From contig JAQJZZ010000005.1 in assembly GCA_030077755.1 (NCBI GenBank), positions 310,001 to 374,000 on the forward strand: a DNA stretch of 64,000 bases, in the 5' to 3' direction. Below are positions 13,509-25,103 of this stretch, in pieces. This DNA comes from Filosporella fistucella. Taxonomy: Eukaryota; Ascomycota; Leotiomycetes; Helotiales. The notes beneath the pieces are model-generated. The model saw nothing but the letters and a program-made list of their open reading frames with translations. It was not told the origin of the DNA and searched no databases. Made by a program: the position numbers and the translations under genes. Each line of letters starts with the position of its first letter. Positions within the stretch are counted from its first letter, which is position 1.

Positions 13509-13868
13509 TCATCTTCCCCTCGTCAAATGTGTAGACCCCAGCAGTCTATCCGTAGACCTCGTGCTCTCAGCAAAAATACTCCGTTCATCACCATCAATAC
13601 CCTCACTCTCCATCCCTTTCCCATCTCTATTCCCTACAGCTTGCTGCCCTTCCATCTCGGCTCTTCCTTTCGCTTGCACTCTATGTTCTTCTCCCTCTCT
13701 GATTTTACTCCTTCCCTCCCCCTCCCCTTGCTTTGGTGCAGGCTCCTTGCGATCTGGAGGTGGAGAGGCAGACGTTTTGGGTGATTTGTTCTTTCGTCGG
13801 AGTACATCGAATTCTGTCGGTGTGACGCCGAGGAGAGAGGAGACGAGGAAGGAGTTTAGGCCGGACAT
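13509..13868 (-). CDS. Possible small hypothetical protein (119 aa)
   Basis: A single open frame begins at the only in-frame ATG (13868) and reads 119 codons to TGA. The N terminus (MSGLNSFLVSSLLGVTPTEF) looks like a short amphipathic or hydrophobic helix. It is followed by a highly charged Lys/Glu/Arg/Gly-rich, probably disordered body with the segment ERSIFAESTR near the end. No domain is recognised. In favour: a clean ATG start with no upstream in-frame ATG, and a patterned N terminus. Against: the region is low in complexity and the opposite strand is also open (13302-13784, Pro/Ser-rich). It lies about 540 nt upstream of the transporter's 3' end. A small real gene is somewhat more likely than a chance frame. 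Confidence 0.45.
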   Translation of the reverse strand: MSGLNSFLVSSLLGVTPTEFDVLRRKNKSPKTSASPPPDRKEPAPKQGEGEGRSKIREGEEHRVQAKGRAEMEGQQAVGNRDGKGMESEGIDGDERSIFAESTRSTDRLLGSTHLTRGR

Positions 13869-14411
13869 GATGAGGTTTGGTTGCTGGATTCTAGTTGTTG
13901 AGTTTCGGTTGTTTGTTCGGGTGAGGATGGTAGTAGATGGGTATTGTATTGGATAGACAAAAGTGTGAATGGTTGAGGGAGTGGATTTGTAAGTGTAGGA
14001 TAGACAGGCTGGATCGCGAAGTGAGTCGCGCAAGCCAAAGCGGGATTTAAGGCCGAATTCCAGAATTTACAGTAAACTTGTACCATGTATGGAATTGCTG
14101 GCTTGCTGATCAATGCCTATATCACTGTCGTGAAACATCAATACCTGAGAAGGGAGTACGATAAGAAAGATATGTGGCGTGTCATGGTGGGGTAATTGTG
14201 TCCGAAGACGTGCATGAGCCGTCACTTCCTGGGCAAGACTTTGGACTGGACGCCACTATCTTGGCTTTTCAGCTGTCATATATTGATAGATTGAGATGTA
14301 TCTTCCTCCGTAATAAATAGAAAGTACAATAATTTGAGAACTCAGAAACGAAATATCCTACACTGTTCAAATGATCCTCTCTATGCATCGCCGACTCAAA
14401 AACTTCATCAA
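13869..14411. other. Intergenic spacer
   Basis: About 540 nt between the possible small minus-strand gene and the 3' end of the ABC transporter. It should contain the upstream region of the former (minus strand) and the 3' untranslated region and terminator of the latter. No gene or structured element was seen. Confidence 0.5.
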
Positions 14412-17400
14412 TCAGTTCCTTCCCCAAGGAACGCTTGTCCATGGAAATAATAACCAAATCGCCCAATGTCCGCCGACTACCCACCATTTTCTTCTTTGCG
14501 GTACTGCATTCCTAGTTTCTTCCAAGTCCTCATTGATACCATGTCTCCCGACAACCTTCAAGAAAACCTCATCAAATGTACTCAAAGAGATAGAATAAAA
14601 ATCTATCCTTCTTTCCTCTTTGTTTTCTTCAAGTAAAGTGAAAATCGTGCCTATACTTCGTTCTTCGTTTTTACCTTCACTGCTGCTTGGTTTCGTAGGT
14701 CGTGTACTTCCTTCTTCTCCCTCATCTACATTCTCAATTGTTGGTGAAGTCTGCGAAGAAGGGATATTGAATCTCAACTGTCCATGATATGGATCTCTTT
14801 CCATTTCTGCACCTGGAAAACAACTCTCAATCCACGATTTAAGCTCCTCGATTTCGATTGTTGTGCTAAATGGTGCAGACTTAAGGACGAGATGGATGTG
14901 GAAGCCATATCCGTGTTTATTTCGTAAGTGAGAGGTAGTGCCAATATCGAGCATGTGTTTCGAGAGGACGCCGACGCGGGAGGCGAGAATATCGGCTTCT
15001 TCCATAGAGTGTGTCTGTAGGGTATTATTATTTGATTTAAAGAAATGGAAGAAGTGGGTAAGATGAGTGATAGGTATCAGAACTTACAGTAAGTAAAATT
15101 GACCGATTCGGTACAAATCTTGAGAGAGTCTTCCACATACTTCGCTTGGCAAAAGGATCCATCCCACTCGAAGGTTCATCAAGTAGCAGGACCTCAGGGT
15201 TGCCTTTTCTAGTCAGCACTCTGAAACGTCGTTCGCAAATTTGATCGAACGTACCAATAAGTGCAATGCCCAAACTCAATTTTCTTTTATTCCCTCCACT
15301 CAATTTCCCCGCCATCCTGTTCTCGAATTTCTTCAAGCCAACTGCCTCTACAAGAGCCCGCACATTACATTCTATATCTTTTACTCCTCTAATACCAGCA
15401 TAGAAACGCAGATGTTCCAAGACTGTCATTTTGTCTAGGGCGTCATTTTGGGGGCATACGCCTAGATGGGAACATGCTACTTCTTTGGAAGTGGCGACAG
15501 GAATGCTTTGTATTGTTATAGGTCCGCTGCCGCGATTTGGGTGTGTCTCGCCACGAATTAAAGAGATAGTTGTTGATTTCCCGGCTGTGGCCTTGTCAGT
15601 ATCATGAATTAAAAGGATGAGAAGGGATAAAGTACCTCCATTCGGACCAACCAACGCAAATACTTCTCCATGCTTCACTCCCAATGTGAGGTCATCCACG
15701 GCTGCTACCTTCTTAGAAGTCCATGATGTGTATGTCTTACTCACGTTCACCATTCTCAACCCATCGTCTGAATTAATAACTCGTTGGATCTCTTCAGAAA
15801 CTTCTGGTTCCTTTGTCGTTTGATCTTCGACATTCTGTATTGGTGTATTTCGTCTTGAGAATCGAATAAAGGCAAAATCATGATCTGCCCAGACAAAAAT
15901 TCCAAATAGAAACAGTGATTGTCCAATCAGATACACAATTGGTGCACCATAGAAGTTCATAAGGCCAGGATTGGTGGATTTGGTAGGTGGATAGCCAACA
16001 CAAAGGATGTTCAGAAGATTCAGAGAGACAATTATAGCGCGAAGAAGTTGACCGATTGGTGTGATGAGACCCAGAGTATAATGGACTATCAAAATCTGGG
16101 ATTGAACTTTGCTGGCTTCAGTTTGGGCCGTAATGTTCATGTAGGCAGTCATATACATGAGAAGCATGAATCTAATTTCGTTAGTGGATGCTCAATATCT
16201 GGACAGAAAAACATACGCTTGTCCACCTGCTGAGAAAGCAAAGGCAGCGAGTTGAGATTTTGCAATGAGCGAGATGGCATATGAAAGAAGCGTTGAAGCT
16301 ATGCCGTATAAGAAGAGACAGAAAAACAGATAACCAATGTTGTAGAACGCGTGCGGAACAGCAGCTACAAAAATGATTGACATGATTGCACTGACGAAAA
16401 GAACCACCGTGCCGTCAAATGCAAGATATGCGAGCCTAACAGAATGTCATTATTGTCAGTTCTGAGGATATCACGGGCTTGACCTACCATAATGGAAGAC
16501 TCCTCACTCCATTGGAATATTGCAAAGCTCTGATTCCATTCAACCTTTCAGTGGTCGGATACAAGGCGAAGAAAGCGGGGTAAGCGGCCATCACCAATCC
16601 AAAGTAGAATACGAATTGAAGAGCATACTCTGTCTTGGGCGGCCATGGAAGATCAAAAACGGCTGTTCACCTTAGTCTTGCTTCTTCCAACTGGAAGGAA
16701 GAATATCTTACCATACTGAGTCACAATAGTCTGATTCGAGAGTAGGACATCCATAGCATTCTGCATAAAAATAGCAGAATATATGCTTAATGTTCCAATG
16801 TCACTCCGGTAGTTGTACGTTGGTACACCGTCTTTTCCCACAAATAAGCCGCCTGGTACGATGGTAGTGTAGTTTGACTGGGCAAATTTGTTGAACTCAT
16901 CCAAAGTATTAACGAGATGGACATTCTCGACCAAACTTGATACATTCGTGATCCCTGCTGTGATATTCGTCCATGCTTTTGAGAATAATCTCAATGTTTG
17001 TGGGCTTAAGAGATCGGGTGGGCCGACAACGAGCTGAGGGGTCAATTTCTTCGAGAGAGTTTCGATGTCTGCGTCTGATACTTGTTCTCTGAATGCACAA
17101 CCAGGATTTTTGAAGTTCTTCAGAAGCAGAGTTATTAGAGCAGCCGCAATGATAGGGATGATGACTGCTGCTGCATATGGAAGCCAACTCCAGCGGAGAA
17201 GCGTGATTCTTTTCTTGAACAGGATGGAGGCTTGTCGGAGGGAACTGATACGCCGGCCTGTAAGAAGCTTCGTGGTAAGTTCATCCTCAGACACGACCAT
17301 GGCACCTTTCTCGGAATGAGAAGTAGGAGGCGATACATCGTGAACCTTCTCGTGGTGGTCATGTTCAGATGTGTCAGCTGCCAACTTCATGAAAACCTCC

Positions 17401-19708
17401 TCGATGGTTGGGCCTGCGATTTGATAATTCTTGATGCCTTCTCTCTTATAACTCTTGATTTTTTCCAAAGCTACAGCTGGATCTTGAGTAGAGAATGTCT
17501 GTTCAGCTTGAAGCTTACTCGAAAGACCAATAAGTGTTCTCTCGTCTGTATCGTCAGCACCAGGGGCCATTGAAAAGCGATATCCGTTTCCAAGTCTAGC
17601 CTTCAGTTCTGAAGTCGAGCCTTGAGCTTTCAATTTCCCTGTTGAGATGATTGCGATGTCATCTGCTAGATATTCCGCCTCATCCAAGAAGTGAGTCGTG
17701 AGTATGAAGGTTCGTCTTCCTCTTTCAGCGAGCAAAATGTCCCAAATTCTGCGCCGTGAGATCGGATCAAGACCACCAGAGACCTCATCAACACAGCATA
17801 CACGACTACCACCAATAAGCATCATGATGAGTTGCAGCTTGCGCTTTTGGCCGCCGGACAATGTTCGTGCAGCAGCTTTCCTTTTGTCTTCAAGCCCACA
17901 TAGAGCGATTAGACTGTTCACTTCATCGGTAGAATTTGTAGGTGCGACCGTTTTAAGCTTGTAGAAAATCTGTGCGTGTTGTTCAACACTGAGCCCATTC
18001 CAAAGGACATTTTTCTGGGGACATAACCCTATGCCTCCCGATCCATCAATTGATATCGATCCGTCTGTGATATTTGTGAGCCCTGCTATGGCGCTCAACA
18101 TTGTTGTTTTCCCGCATCCATTTGCCCCAACGAGAACGAGAATTTGTCCTTTTAGGGCCGTGAGAGAGATGCCATCGACAGCGGTGACTGGTACAAGCTT
18201 GATTCGGAAGATAGACGCGATAAAACGGAGAAAGCGGTTGTGCTGATAAACTTTCTTGAAATTGTCTAGTTGAATGGGAGTCACCTCCTCACCACCATTC
18301 CATGACACATTTCTTCGTGATCGCTTAGATGCAGTGCCATAAAGCCATCGTTCAACGTAGATAGCAAGCATTGGGTACAAGAAAATTTGCATGATAAGCA
18401 GAACCCAAAGGATGATTGGAGGCAGTGTCCAGTGACTTCCTGGCGCGGTGTGAGTTAGGCTGGCAGCTAGTTTCTGCTTTTCGAATCGTGAGATGCCTGA
18501 AAGAAAGAAGACAAATGTCATTGGGTTGAAAAGAAGTCCCAGTACGACCACTGTGCCGGAGCTCATATTCTTGCTCTCGATTTGTGCTGCGATACCAAGA
18601 GCCAGGACAATAACAACTGTAGAAATTCCACTAAGCTGTGCCTTTCTGAAGAAGGACGCTCCAAGTATGCTGCAAGAGACAAGTGCCAATCCAGCTAAAA
18701 TAAAGAAAACGACGAGAATTCCTGCTGACGTTTCGGGATAGACTCCAAGCTTTGCCATAATAGCCATGACGATCCATCCTGGACTGTAAGCGATAGTAAA
18801 AGCGATATGATGAGCAACTAGTCGTGCAAGTTGAGGCTCCCAACGATTAACATTTGGCATCATGGATTCAACGAGGTCGGAGATCCCGGTTTCTCTTTCC
18901 TTTGCGATGAGCCCGACAAGTTGATACATTACGCCGATGAAGCCAACATACCAAACGATAGAGAGATAGTTCGTATTGGCGCTTTGAATGGAGGTAACGA
19001 TGGATCTGCGCCATTCCTTTTGAGTCTTTGACGTGAAAGCTGGTGCTGTTAGTAGGGTTCGAGAAAGTGGATGGCAAACGTACGGTACTTATTGATCTCA
19101 GACGGTAAAGCAGTTGCATCTCCAGTACTGTTGACAGATGCAATAGCTGCATCCACAGCTCGCTGGAGAGGAAGCTGATAAACTTCTGGATCATTAGTCG
19201 TTTTCTCCACGTTGATATTCGTTCCGAAGCTTGCATCAGCCCGAAGAGTATAATTCCACAAGCCACCCGGTCCCTCACTCGGTGATGAATGAAAGACAAC
19301 GGCGCCGTAACATTTTGTCGTTCCTTGAAGGGTGCTATGACAAGATTGAACCAATTCGTTTTCATCTCTCAAGACTTGGACTGTTTTTAACGACCGCACA
19401 GGCTGAGAGATCAACTCAATGACACGATCAATATCTCCTCCACGTGAAACGCTGTTGACAAGAACAAGTGTATTGCGACCTCCTTTCGCTGATTGCATTC
19501 CTTCCTGAAGGGAAAGTACTCTATTTGGGGTACCGACTCCATAGTTCTCCTTAGGCCAATACACTTTCAGGATAATTGACATATAAATTGCGAAGATTAT
19601 TGGGAACGTAAAAGCGCGGATAACTGTAAAAGTTCTTGTTTTGGGATTGAATAGAAGCAACAGGTCCTTCTGGACCAGTGCCAGAATTTGTCTGAAGAGA
19701 AGCGCCAT
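14412..19708 (-). CDS. ABCA-type full-size ABC transporter
   Basis: Predicted 1643-aa membrane transporter of the ABCA (lipid/amphiphile exporter-like) class, arranged TMD1-NBD1-TMD2-NBD2. Exons on the minus strand: 19708-19084, 19039-16712, 16662-16488, 16435-16217, 16171-15636, 15584-15255, 15203-15088, 15014-14412; introns are 44-73 nt and the sum is 1644 codons. NBD1 has Walker A GANGCGKTT (about residue 513), signature LSGGQKRKL (about 602), Walker B/D-loop CVDEVSGGLD and an H-loop histidine in TTHFLDEAE. NBD2 Walker A GPNGAGKST (about 1291) is rebuilt across intron 5, its signature is LSGGNKRKLSLG, Walker B LLLDEPSSGMD follows intron 6, and the H-loop TTHSMEEAD is rebuilt across intron 7. 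A basic/hydrophobic start and a large loop after the first membrane segment fit the family. Start: first ATG, MALLFRQ. The substrate cannot be read from sequence. The last 30 or so residues after DEVFLKVVGRHG could change if a further intron exists. Confidence 0.94.
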
Positions 19709-20473
19709 GGCTGCTGTCTCTCTGAGAAGCGTGCCAAAGACAAAAATGAACGCTTAGAAATCAGACGTGTAACTTGAAGATGTTGATCTCGATATTTTCA
19801 TGTCGAAGGAATGGCTATGTTTTGTACAGTTCACCCATCATCGTATTGCCTCGCATTGCCCACAACAGCATGTTATCCAAGAGACTGAGCCACCGCCCGC
19901 AGATACCCTGTGTATCACACCACGATCTCTTCACAACCAAAAGATGGCTTGCAGCCCGCAAATGAACCAATAAAACGTAAAGAATTACATTGTCAGGGCT
20001 GCAACCGAGTGGCTTTGCATCACCTGACCTTGGCTGGCTCTCTTGTGGGCAAAATGACATTTGTTGTTGTATACGCGTATTGGTTGCTTCTTACACTCCT
20101 TGGAAATTATATATAAGACGGCTTTTGCAATCCCCCGCCTTACCCGTAAGTTGCATGCATTTTTGCTGCTGCGCAAGGCTGTGATTTACATCCGACAACA
20201 GACATATTATGCTTAACTTGAACTGAGAGCCTATATACCTCACTCGCCTTGGTAAATCCAGTAAAAAGACTCACGCTTGTCGGGGCTGGGAAAGTCATTT
20301 GCGTTGGCATAGGATTGTATACGAAGAACCTTGTCAATAAAATCAAACTCTCGACGAACTCTCCTCTTAGGGAATTCAGGCAACAATAAATGGGACTGCA
20401 GTAAGATATCACTTGATGATTGATATTGATAGAGTAAACTACAATTCAGTTCAGCTAACTACTGGGAATGCGC
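19709..20473. other. Spacer between pirin 3' end and transporter start
   Basis: 765 nt separating two same-strand genes. It should contain the transporter promoter. On the minus strand a CTTATATATAAT run (plus coordinates 20106-20117) lies about 400 nt before the transporter ATG and could be a TATA box with a long leader. No gene was seen. Confidence 0.5.
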
Positions 20474-21569
20474 TTAGTCGGAATCCAAAACTATGACCTC
20501 GGCTTCAGCCTCGCCTACGCTCTCAAAGCTCAGCACATCCCCTGCATTCACATTTGTAACAAATGCTCCATCTCCTTCATTGAGAACTGCGTCCTCCCGT
20601 CCATCCAATCTAACCTTAGAACTGCCATTCTTTGTCATAGGCACATGAATATATACATTCCGCCCTGTAGTCTTCTTGACGGCATCTGCGCCCACAGTCC
20701 ACTTGAATCGCTTGTCAACAGGAATGATACCTGCTGCCATAACGAAATCAGCGTGAATTGGAATTGTGTCAGCGAGTGTAGGTTCCGCTGCCTTCTCTTC
20801 TGCTTCTGATGCTCCTTTGCCAGCTTTCAATGGTGATAAAATAGGGAGGAATGCAGAGCGCTTGGCTTCTTCAGAGAAGGTCTTTGTGTGGTATCTTGGT
20901 GTGAGGCCGCGCGACCAAGGAAGAGCCCAGATTTGGAGGAAATGGACTTCTTGGCTTTTATGTTCGTTTTGCTCGGAATGCGCGATACCTGGAGGTAAAT
21001 TGTTAGTAATGATCGTGCAAAAATAGGGAAAATTGTATCGTACCTCTTCCACCGGTAGTGAACTGCACATCACCCCTCTTCATTCTGTAGAAATCATCTC
21101 CCTGTTGTCCCTCTGAACCCTTCTTGATCATGCTATCCCGATGTGTCAACTCGCCGTTGAGGATATAACTGAAAATCTCGGCATCGCGATGAGGATGTGT
21201 TGGAAATCCAGTGCCGGCATCAACTCTGTCTTCATTGAGGACTCGCAGACTACCAAAATTTTGGAATCGAGGATCGTAATAATTTGCGAAGCTGAAGGTG
21301 TGATAACTGTTCAACCAGCCGTGATCGGCATGCCCGCGCTCATTCGAGCGACGGGGGACAATCTTTGCGTGCGAGAGAGCTTTGGACATGGTGTTCTTGA
21401 TTGTATTGATACTGCTCATGGGGTCTGAGGATGTAGTCGTGAAAGTTATTTTATCTGTAGGTTTGTTGATGATTGTAGTGAAGCTGTTTAGTAGGTTCTG
21501 AAGTGGGGTATTGAAGTAGACTGCTGAGAAAATAATGAAAAGGGAACTGGCAATGAAGAGGGGCTTCAT
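20474..21569 (-). CDS. Pirin family protein (cupin fold)
   Basis: Predicted 346-aa pirin, a bicupin metal protein linked in other organisms to quercetin oxidation or transcriptional co-regulation. Exons 21569-21044 and 20988-20474; the 55-nt intron splits the glycine of TGGRG and splicing gives the pirin motif GRGIAHSE. The four expected metal ligands are present: His125 and His127 (in GFPTHPHRDAEIF), His179 and Glu181 (in AHSE). The start HADHGWLNSYHTFSFANYYD (residues 80-99) is typical of the family. About 60 residues precede the core, with a hydrophobic stretch (residues 4-19) that could be a signal anchor or targeting sequence. Met51 or Met61 (MSKALSHAK) could be alternative starts giving a cytosolic form. 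The C-terminal cupin half ends in VIVLDSD. It lies upstream of the ABC transporter on the same strand and is divergent from the VOC gene. Confidence 0.95.
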
Positions 21570-22521
21570 ATATACTACTTCAAAGAGAGCAGCTAGAAGA
21601 TAGGAGGAGATTGGAGAAGGAAATAATTACATGAGGATTGTTCACCATTACTTGTTGATTTGGAAGTTAAGAACTATGTTCTTTGGTGGATCCGACATTT
21701 TTCATGCTTGTATAATGTTAATCAGCAACAAGGTCATCGACTAGACCCAATGCGTCCAACTGTTCCTCTTTTCTACGACATAATAGCCAATCACCACTAA
21801 GGAACAAGTATCGCGAATGACATCATTTTTCAATTATTGCGATTCAAACAATTCAAACGATTCGGACGAGAACAGTTTGTGTTACTTTCGTGACAATATC
21901 GATGTCTTCTGATTACAAAGCGCAACACGACACGAAAGAGAGAGTCTTTGCAGATGAGCAACCCGAGTGACATCTCGATGACTTTGTATTTAGGTATTTG
22001 TAGCCATCTGATTGGAGAGTAAATTTTCTCAATGCGGTATGGCTTCCCATTCTCCAGGTATATGGGGACTTCCGTTGACTTGCAAGGCTTAGTCCTGCAT
22101 GAAGATCTCAAGAAGTACGGCTTTGCCGATGTGCATTGCAATTGCACACGAGGATTTCCAATAGCTTCAACTATCCTCGTATCATTTAATCATTACAAGT
22201 TGTTCGTGAACGCCAAAAAGCCATCAAAACCTTGAAGTCGAGGTTCTTGAGAACGGAGTTAAGATTCAATGCAGCTCTAGGCAGCCCTAGGCAGCTCTAG
22301 GCAACTGCGAGCAGATGCAAATGCTAAAACGGCTTGAGATAAATTGCATTTGCTATTCGTTTTATCTCGATCTTCTATCGAAAGTTGGATTACCACGCCT
22401 TACAATTCCAGAATTCAACGAACTTTCTAACGACTGAATAATCTCTCATTCGTGCCTTATAGTCGTGTGAGGTCGTCAACGCGACCCAATCTTGAGGATC
22501 ATTTTCTTCTCATCAGCTGCA
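21570..22521. other. Divergent promoter region, pirin / VOC
   Basis: About 950 nt between the pirin start (minus) and the VOC start (plus), so it should hold both promoters. It contains a short 10-bp tandem repeat (22271-22304). Open frames here are under 110 codons and have no recognisable features. Confidence 0.55.
22271..22304. repeat. 10-bp tandem repeat GCAGCTCTAG
   Basis: Three near-identical copies (GCAGCTCTAG, GCAGCCCTAG, GCAGCTCTAG) and a partial fourth (GCAA). It lies about 220 nt upstream of the VOC-gene ATG. CAGCTC/CTAG words could be protein-binding sites; this is untested. Confidence 0.7.
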
Positions 22522-22968
22522 ATGGAGCATTTAGCCTCGTCTGCGTGGAAAATAATTCCTCGCTTCCAAGCTGTTTCGATATCAAAAACAGTGGAATTCT
22601 ATACAAAAACGCTCGGTTTCCAACTCGGTGGAGTACACCCTGACGACGGTTCTGAACCCTCGTTCTGCTCCATGTTCATCGGCAAGAAATCCGAGGCAAA
22701 TATCTATTTCACCAAAGCCACACCCGAACTGTTCCATCCAGGAGCCGTGTGGATAGCTCTTGGAACCGACGAGCTCGATGCTTATTACAAGGCATTGCAA
22801 GAGATAGATGGAATTGATTTTCATGCAGTAATTGAAGATACACCTTGGGGTTATAGGCAATTTGCAATCAAGGATATCGACAAGAATATCCTGACATTCT
22901 TCAAGTTTTTGGAAGGGGGTAATCCGGGGACAGAAGAGAGTGACAATAAGCAAGAGGGTGAAACTTGA
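22522..22968 (+). CDS. VOC / glyoxalase-bleomycin resistance fold protein
   Basis: Single-exon 148-aa protein. The opening pattern IIPRFQAVSISKTVEFYTKTLGF is the usual first beta-alpha unit of the vicinal oxygen chelate superfamily: a strand, then a helix with FY..LGF, then a strand. The closing DTPWGYRQFAIKDIDKNILTF matches the last strands of the family, where Tyr/Arg and a D..GN-like turn recur. Length fits one VOC domain (about 115-130 aa) plus an acidic tail. Members bind or modify small molecules (glyoxalase, dioxygenase, antibiotic sequestration); which applies here cannot be told. Start: ATG at 22522 (MEHLASSAWK); no earlier in-frame ATG. It is probably cytosolic, with no signal or membrane segment. 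Confidence 0.9.
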   Translation: MEHLASSAWKIIPRFQAVSISKTVEFYTKTLGFQLGGVHPDDGSEPSFCSMFIGKKSEANIYFTKATPELFHPGAVWIALGTDELDAYYKALQEIDGIDFHAVIEDTPWGYRQFAIKDIDKNILTFFKFLEGGNPGTEESDNKQEGET

Positions 22969-23666
22969 GTTGTGTTCTAATATGCACTCATCGCCAAAAG
23001 TAGTTGGTCCATCGCATGGAAATTTTGAGGGCTTGTTCATCCTGCCCTTTTGCTCATGCATGGAGTCTTGTCGTTCGACGCTCCTATTGCAATCTCCACA
23101 GGCCAACATGGTTTACAAATATAGCTCATTCGGATTACCCCCATTTCAGAAGTAACAGGGAATGCATCAAGTGCGGATTTACCTGGTCCATTTTCAAACT
23201 GCAGTTTCAGGGGAACAGTCTTTGGGAACATTTCAAGTCACGTGATAGTGTCTCAAACTATTCCATGTTGAGCACCAAACTTCGTCAACGCGGGGAGACT
23301 TGGCAATTTTGGCAACATTCATGTTTCCAGTCGCAAATACTACACAGCTCAGTCTGGATAAGCAAAATCTAAACATTTACACACTCTGACTATGCGGTTC
23401 GCAGGCCCGACATCTCCGCCCGGGGAACAATTACCCCTCTTACATCTATTTCTCATCGCGATAAGCTCCTGATTGACCCCACATCGCCCGTATACTATGA
23501 ACGCGGGGCACACGTAAAAAGGTTGTATCTTCTGCTGGCAAAGCTGGCAGACTTCCATCTTGAATCTTATTTTTCTCTCTGTACAACTTACATATCTTGG
23601 TGCTATTTCAACAAGCTGATCTACATTCACAACTATCTCACGAGTTCAGCGACTACTTCCCTCAAA
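22969..23666. other. Spacer VOC / MOSC gene
   Basis: About 700 nt between two plus-strand genes. It should hold the VOC 3' end and the MOSC promoter. Open frames at 23004-23372 (+) and 22582-23109 (-) are shadows or chance; no gene is supported. Confidence 0.5.
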
Positions 23667-24782
23667 ATGAAGATTACAGAAGTATATCCTCTTCCTCCTT
23701 TTCGCGCATCTCTAACACCTTTCAGCTCTATATCTATCCCATCAAATCTCTCCGACCTATATGTCTCCCATCTGCCACCCTTTGCCCGCAAGGTCTGGCC
23801 CATGACCGGCGATACATCCTTCTAAAGCCCAAACCAGATGGAACATATCAAAACATGTTCGTGGGCCAGCATCCCGAAATGGCTCTCTTCCACTGCTCTA
23901 TCTCCTCCGAATCAACATTCAAAGTAACATATCATACGCCCACTGAACCCGTTCTCCCTCCCACAGAAGCACAATCCGAAGCTCTCGAGATTCCATACAC
24001 ACCCGATGTATCGTCGTTTGAGAAACTGAATATAAAAATGCATACTTCTTCCTCTTATCCAGCATACAAAATGCCAGAAGAGCTGAGTGCCTGGTTTACA
24101 TCCTGTTTGGGCTATCCTGTCAATCTAGCCTTCCTAGGTGATGGGCTTGGAATTCCTTCCACGTCTCCCGCTGCGAGCGAATGGATCAATACTCTCTCCC
24201 CCGTCATTCCAGCTGCTGCGCCGAAATTAAACTTCTCAGATTCCGCAGCGTTATTAGTTGTAACTGAGCGCTCATTGCAAGCCATCTCCGCATTATTGGA
24301 AGGTGGGAATGCTGTGCTTGAGAAATTTAGACCAAATATTGTCGTTGATGGTAATGAGGATGCATGGGATGAGGATTTTTGGACTTCTCTTTCAATCATT
24401 CCTCCCTCCAAAGAACCGCTTGAACTTGTCTTAACATCAAATTGTGCTCGCTGCACTAGCATCAATGTAGACTTGGAGCGTGGTAAGATGGGAACAGATG
24501 ACAGTGGGAAATTACTCAAGAAAATGATGAAGGATAGAAGAGTTGACAAAGGGAATAAATGGGAGCCTGTATTTGGAAGGTATGGATTTCCGACTCAGGG
24601 AGGAGAGATAAGTGTGGGTATGGAAGTGGTTATCAGTGGGAGGAGTGAGGAGAGAAGTGTATGGAGTAAGTGTTATTTCTTCTCTCACTTTTCTACTACT
24701 CCTCCACGCCCTATTTTCTACGAATGGTTCATTAGTCTACGGAAGAAGAGACCCAGACAAGTCCTTTACGAAACTTAACTAA
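23667..24782 (+). CDS. MOSC domain protein (mARC-like)
   Basis: Predicted 333-aa protein. Exons 23667-23681 (only five codons), 23726-24665 and 24736-24782; introns are 44 and 70 nt. Splicing the first intron yields MKITELYIYPIKSLRP, the standard N-terminal beta-barrel opening of MOSC proteins such as mARC. Next comes GLAHDRRYILLKP, also typical. The C-terminal MOSC domain has KFRPNIVVDG (about 225), NCARCTSINVD with the conserved cysteine that carries the molybdenum cofactor in mARC relatives (about 275), then FGRYGFPTQGGEISVGM. Members handle N-hydroxylated compounds or sulfur transfer. The final exon (about 15 residues after RSVW) is less certain: without that splice the frame stops at 24778 after a Phe/Tyr-rich tail. 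It is convergent with the possible fragment at 25039-24812. Confidence 0.92.
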
Positions 24783-24811
24783 TATTCAACCTACTTGCCT
24801 ATCCCTGCCTA

Positions 24812-25103
24812 TTAACAAACACACTTAGACGGTCTTGTTCCCCGACTCACCTCCTTCGCCCCTCTATCAACCTGATTCCACCCCTTCTTTCTCAACCACC
24901 TCACCATCACACCACGCTCTATCAATTTCAGCACAAGCAGCAAACTCCAAACACCCCACGGCCAAGCCCCCAGCCTTACGTTCCACAAACCCAATTGCCA
25001 ACACCTTCGTACCACTTTCTTCCCGGTCCCACTTTTCAATTGTTCAACTCCCGTTACATCATTCGATACCTCATCCGACGCATTAGCTCGATGCCTGCAT
25101 GTA
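24812..25103 (-). CDS. Possible coding fragment (3' exon) of unknown gene
   Basis: A minus-strand frame runs from an acceptor-like TTACATGCAG (plus 25104-25113) to a TAA at 24812, giving about 97 residues. It contains CWQLGLW, then a Trp-rich hydrophobic segment PWGVWSLLLVLKLIERG followed by the basic VRWLRKKGW, as in a membrane helix with a cytosolic basic flank. There is no ATG within it, so it would need an upstream exon; the 94-codon frame at 25543-25259 is one candidate but no clear donor joins them. It ends 29 nt from the MOSC stop, tail to tail. It could equally be a chance frame. Confidence 0.25.

Noticed and set aside
13302..13784. 160-codon plus-strand Pro/Ser/His-rich frame
   Set aside because: Low-complexity antisense of the charged minus-strand frame at 13868-13509; composition explained by the opposite strand.
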